From JAZQNF01 sp045641505 (GTDB lineage Bacteria > Bacillota > Clostridia > Lachnospirales > Bianqueaceae), in contig JAZUHB010000036.1 of the NCBI GenBank assembly GCA_045641505.1, forward strand, positions 1 through 7,722: a stretch of DNA of 7,722 bases. Direction: 5' to 3'. The notes under the pieces are model-generated. The model did not search any database. It was given only the letters and a program-made list of their open reading frames with translations, and was not told the DNA's origin. Position numbers and translations under genes: made by a program. Positions 6,037-7,722 of this stretch are shown one piece after another. Positions within the stretch are counted from its first letter, which is position 1, and the number at the start of each line of letters is the position of its first letter.

Positions 6037-6065
6037 TTGATTTACGGCGCGGAGCGTACTAAAAT
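6037..6065 (+). promoter_or_regulatory. Promoter of the transporter gene, divergent from hprK
   Basis: TTGATT (6037-6042) and TAAAAT (6060-6065) are separated by exactly 17 nt. The -35 box lies only 8 bp from the -35 box of the hprK promoter on the other strand, so the two polymerases would compete or share a regulator. Transcription would start near 6072, just ahead of a leader hairpin. Confidence 0.65.
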
Positions 6066-6074
6066 GGCGGGGTC

Positions 6075-6110
6075 GCCGAAGGCCCGCCGACGGGCCCCGG
6101 CAGCTTTTTT
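6075..6110 (+). terminator. Terminator-like hairpin in the transporter leader (possible attenuator)
   Basis: GGCCCG (6081-6086) pairs with CGGGCC (6091-6096) around CCGA. Outside a small internal loop, GCCG (6075-6078) pairs with CGGC (6098-6101). After three bases comes a run of six T (6105-6110). It lies between the promoter and the start codon at 6127, where no other gene on this strand could use it. This suggests conditional termination, though no alternative antiterminator or ligand domain is evident. Confidence 0.5.
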
Positions 6111-6126
6111 CCGGAAGAAAATACAC

Positions 6127-7227
6127 ATGAAACCCTTCGTTCAATTCTGCCGGCGGAACACCGTGCTCCTCGTCGCCTTCGCCGCCGCGGTCATTACCTC
6201 GTTCCTGGTCCCGCCGGACCGGGAGTACCTGGGCTACTTCGACCTGAAGACCCTCTCCTGCCTGTTCTGCGTGCTGGCCGTCGTCTGCGCCCTGAAGAAC
6301 ATCCATTTCTTCTACGTGCTGGCCGAGCGGATCGTCGAGCGCTTCCGCAACCTCCGCTTCGCCGTGCTGGCGCTGGTGTACATCACCTTCATCGGCTCGA
6401 TGCTGATCGCCAACGACATGGCGCTCCTGACCTTCCTGCCTCTGGGCTACTTCGTGCTCTACACCACGGGCAAGCAGAAGCACATGGCCTACGTGTTCAT
6501 CCTTCAGAACATCGCCGCGAACCTCGGCGGCATGCTCACGCCCTTCGGCAACCCCCAGAACCTCTACCTCTACACGAAATTCAGCATCCCGACGCCCGAG
6601 TTCATGGGCATCATGCTCCGTCCCTTCCTGATTGCGGTCGCGCTGATCACCGTCTGCTGCCTGCTGCTCCCGAAGGAGCCCCTCTCCATCGACAGCCGTC
6701 CGCTCGAGCTGAACAAAAAACGCACCGCGCTGTATCTGGTGCTCTTCGCGCTGGCCATCGCGATCGTCTTCCGCGGGATCCCCTACTGGATCGGCCTGAT
6801 CGTGATCCCCGCCGTGCTGATCTTCGCCGACCGCAGCGCCCTCGCCGCCGTCGACTACGGCCTGCTCCTCACCTTCACCTGCTTCTTCGTCTTCGCCGGC
6901 AACATGAGCCGCATCCCGGCCGTGGTCAGTCTCCTGGGCGGCCTGATGGAGCGCAACACCCTCCTCTTCAGCGTCCTCTCCTGCCAGTGCATCAGCAACG
7001 TGCCCAGCGCGATCCTGCTCTCCCGCTTCACGGCGAACTACCCTGACCTCCTGCTCGGCGTGAACATCGGCGGCACCGGCACCCTGATCGCCTCGCTCGC
7101 CAGCCTGATCACCTTCCGCGAATACTCCAAGCGCAACCCCGGCCACGTCTGGAGCTACCTCGGTCTGTTCACCCTACTCAACTTCGGCTTTTTGATCATC
7201 CTCACCGCCGTCGAATGGATTTTTTGA
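6127..7227 (+). CDS. SLC13-type anion/ion transporter (ArsB/NhaD superfamily permease)
   Basis: This 366-residue, very hydrophobic inner-membrane protein has about ten to eleven likely membrane segments. Superfamily landmarks are ANDMALLTFLPL at 95-106 (the conserved re-entrant ND motif), LTPFGNPQNLYLY at 137-149, and the pseudo-symmetric second-half QCISNVPSAILLS at 287-299 followed by GVNIGGTGTLIASLASLI at 311-328. These fit SLC13-like permeases of Clostridia, which move dicarboxylates, sulfate or other anions, usually with Na+ or H+. The substrate cannot be told from sequence. The ATG at 6127 follows GGAAGAAAA, a modest ribosome site; the open frame extends upstream over hprK DNA but without support. 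No accessory nucleotide-binding or TrkA_C domain is present. It is transcribed divergently from hprK and appears to be single. Confidence 0.9.
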   Translation: MKPFVQFCRRNTVLLVAFAAAVITSFLVPPDREYLGYFDLKTLSCLFCVLAVVCALKNIHFFYVLAERIVERFRNLRFAVLALVYITFIGSMLIANDMALLTFLPLGYFVLYTTGKQKHMAYVFILQNIAANLGGMLTPFGNPQNLYLYTKFSIPTPEFMGIMLRPFLIAVALITVCCLLLPKEPLSIDSRPLELNKKRTALYLVLFALAIAIVFRGIPYWIGLIVIPAVLIFADRSALAAVDYGLLLTFTCFFVFAGNMSRIPAVVSLLGGLMERNTLLFSVLSCQCISNVPSAILLSRFTANYPDLLLGVNIGGTGTLIASLASLITFREYSKRNPGHVWSYLGLFTLLNFGFLIILTAVEWIF

Positions 7228-7254
7228 CGGCTTGGCCCGGCGGATGGGTTTTCC

Positions 7255-7310
7255 GCGGACGCGGCCGGCATCTATGCGGACGGACGACGCTGTTCTGCGG
7301 ACGCGGCCGG
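7255..7310. repeat. 14-bp direct repeat pair downstream of the transporter
   Basis: GCGGACGCGGCCGG occurs at 7255-7268 and again at 7297-7310, 42 bp apart, with a partial third copy GCGGACG near 7276. It is GC-rich and non-coding, and no function is apparent. Confidence 0.6.
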
Positions 7311-7311
7311 T

Positions 7312-7510
7312 CAAAAGGGAGCAACCTCATTCATTTCGGGCTGATTTACTCCCATTTTGAAGGCAAAAAGGAGTAAAACAGCTTCTAAAAATCGGATTTA
7401 CTCCTTTTCGGCACGAAAAAAGGAGCAAAACAAGACATCGGCCAGGATTTTGCTCCACTTTGTGGATAAATCGGGAGGAAAACGCCCCAAAAAGAGGTAG
7501 CTCCCTCCCA
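7312..7510. repeat. AT-rich tandem array of about 52-bp hairpin units
   Basis: Left arms (CTCC core of GATTTACTCC) fall at 7349, 7401, 7453 and 7505, and right arms (GGAG core of GGAGTAAAAC) at 7318, 7370, 7422 and 7474, so both arms recur every 52 bp. Within a unit the arms are inverted repeats: in the first full unit TTTACTCC pairs perfectly with GGAGTAAA, with a further TTTT/AAAA inside; in the second the stem reaches CG-GCA-CG. The linkers between units (about 15 nt) are not conserved. There are two good units, a weaker third and half-units at both ends. No T-run follows a hairpin, so these are not ordinary terminators. The 52-bp period breaks any reading frame. Base composition is clearly poorer in GC than the surroundings. 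Confidence 0.8.
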
Positions 7511-7530
7511 CCCGCGTTTGCATTATTGTG

Positions 7531-7699
7531 TATCGCCGCCCCCGCCGGCCGTTATTGCGCGCTTTGCGCGCTGTTATTGCACCGCAGGCGCCGTTATCGC
7601 CGGCCCCGCCGGCCGTTATTCGTTATCGCGCCGCAGGCGCGCGTTATTGCGCGCCACCGGCGGCCGTTATTCGTTATTGCGCCGCAGGCGCGCGTTATT
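7531..7699. repeat. Array B of GTTATT-linked GC hairpins
   Basis: This is the same family as the array at 4902-4980, on the same plus-strand orientation. Successive units pair GTTATT or GTTATC with GCGCGC-TTT-GCGCGC, GC(A)CC-GCA-GGCGC, GCCGGC-CCC-GCCGGC, GCGCC-GCA-GGCGC, CGCC-ACC-GGCG and GCGCC-GCA-GGCGC; an imperfect GCCGCC-CCC-GCCGGC begins the array. A 39-bp segment at 7610-7648 recurs at 7661-7699 with one mismatch, showing recent duplication. Short GTTATTC linkers without a hairpin occur between some units. No gene is visible from 7228 to the window end. Confidence 0.85.
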
Positions 7700-7704
7700 C
7701 CCGC

Positions 7705-7722
7705 AAAAAACCGGAAGCCCCT
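7705..7722 (-). terminator. Possible 3' half of a terminator for a minus-strand gene beyond the edge
   Basis: Reading leftward from the window edge, AGGGGCTTCCGG runs into TTTTTT (A-run at 7705-7710), the look of a 3' terminator arm with T-run. The matching 5' arm would lie past position 7722. The alternative is the end of a coding frame reading GASGFLRE and stopping at TAA 7697-7695. Confidence 0.35.

Noticed and set aside
6025..7146. A 373-codon open frame on the minus strand opposite the transporter
   Set aside because: It has a strongly acidic, His-rich composition with no domain, and is the shadow of a well-recognised membrane protein on the other strand.
7312..7510. CRISPR array
   Set aside because: Units of about 37 nt with about 15-nt linkers are spaced regularly, but the repeats diverge strongly, the linkers are too short for spacers, and no cas gene is seen.
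7695..7722. The end of a minus-strand coding gene (GASGFLRE then TAA)
   Set aside because: Only eight codons are visible, and the same bases read better as the 3' arm and T-run of a terminator; the evidence is too thin to call a gene.

Overview
The window looks like a chromosomal stretch of a GC-rich member of the Clostridia (Firmicutes). The evidence is the gene set hprK, ROK glucokinase, murB, whiA and an HPr-family gene in one operon, strong GGAGG-type ribosome binding sites, TTGxxx/TAxxxT promoters, and a tRNA-Leu with no encoded CCA. Coding regions are clearly GC-rich; some intergenic stretches are much more AT-rich. I cannot name a genus.

Layout. Almost everything from about 6030 down to 1 is transcribed leftward (- strand). 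A promoter at 6000-6028 drives hprK (HPr kinase/phosphorylase). An intergenic array of small GC hairpins follows, then a ROK-family glucokinase, murB (cell-wall precursor synthesis), whiA (LAGLIDADG/HTH regulator), an HPr-family gene and a two-TM zinc-ribbon protein of unknown function. whiA abuts murB with no gap, and the HPr-like gene overlaps whiA by 4 nt (ATGA), so this is a tightly coupled operon. Next come a tRNA-Leu(CAG) with its own promoter and terminator, and the 5' two-thirds of a kilobase of a GH2 beta-galactosidase (lacZ type) cut by the left window edge. To the right, a divergent promoter at 6037-6065 serves a + strand membrane transporter of the SLC13/ArsB/NhaD ion-transporter superfamily (6127-7227). 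Its leader holds a terminator-like hairpin.

How the genes fit together. HprK phosphorylates Ser46 of HPr-family proteins in response to glycolytic state. The HPr-like protein here keeps Ser46 but has Glu at position 15, where HPr carries the PTS phospho-acceptor His, and Gly at position 17 in place of Arg. It therefore cannot be a PTS phosphocarrier of the usual kind. It looks like a Crh-type regulatory HPr sitting in the same operon as its presumed kinase and a sugar kinase, next to peptidoglycan and WhiA functions. The rapZ and yvcK genes that commonly sit between murB and whiA in Firmicutes are absent here.

The final 495 bases (7228-7722) contain no convincing gene. They hold a 14-bp direct repeat, an AT-rich array of about 52-bp tandem hairpin units (7312-7510), and a second array (about 7531-7699) of the same GTTATT-plus-hairpin family seen between hprK and the glucokinase gene. 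At the edge there may be half of a terminator. The two repeat families and the His15-less HPr are the most unusual things in the window.
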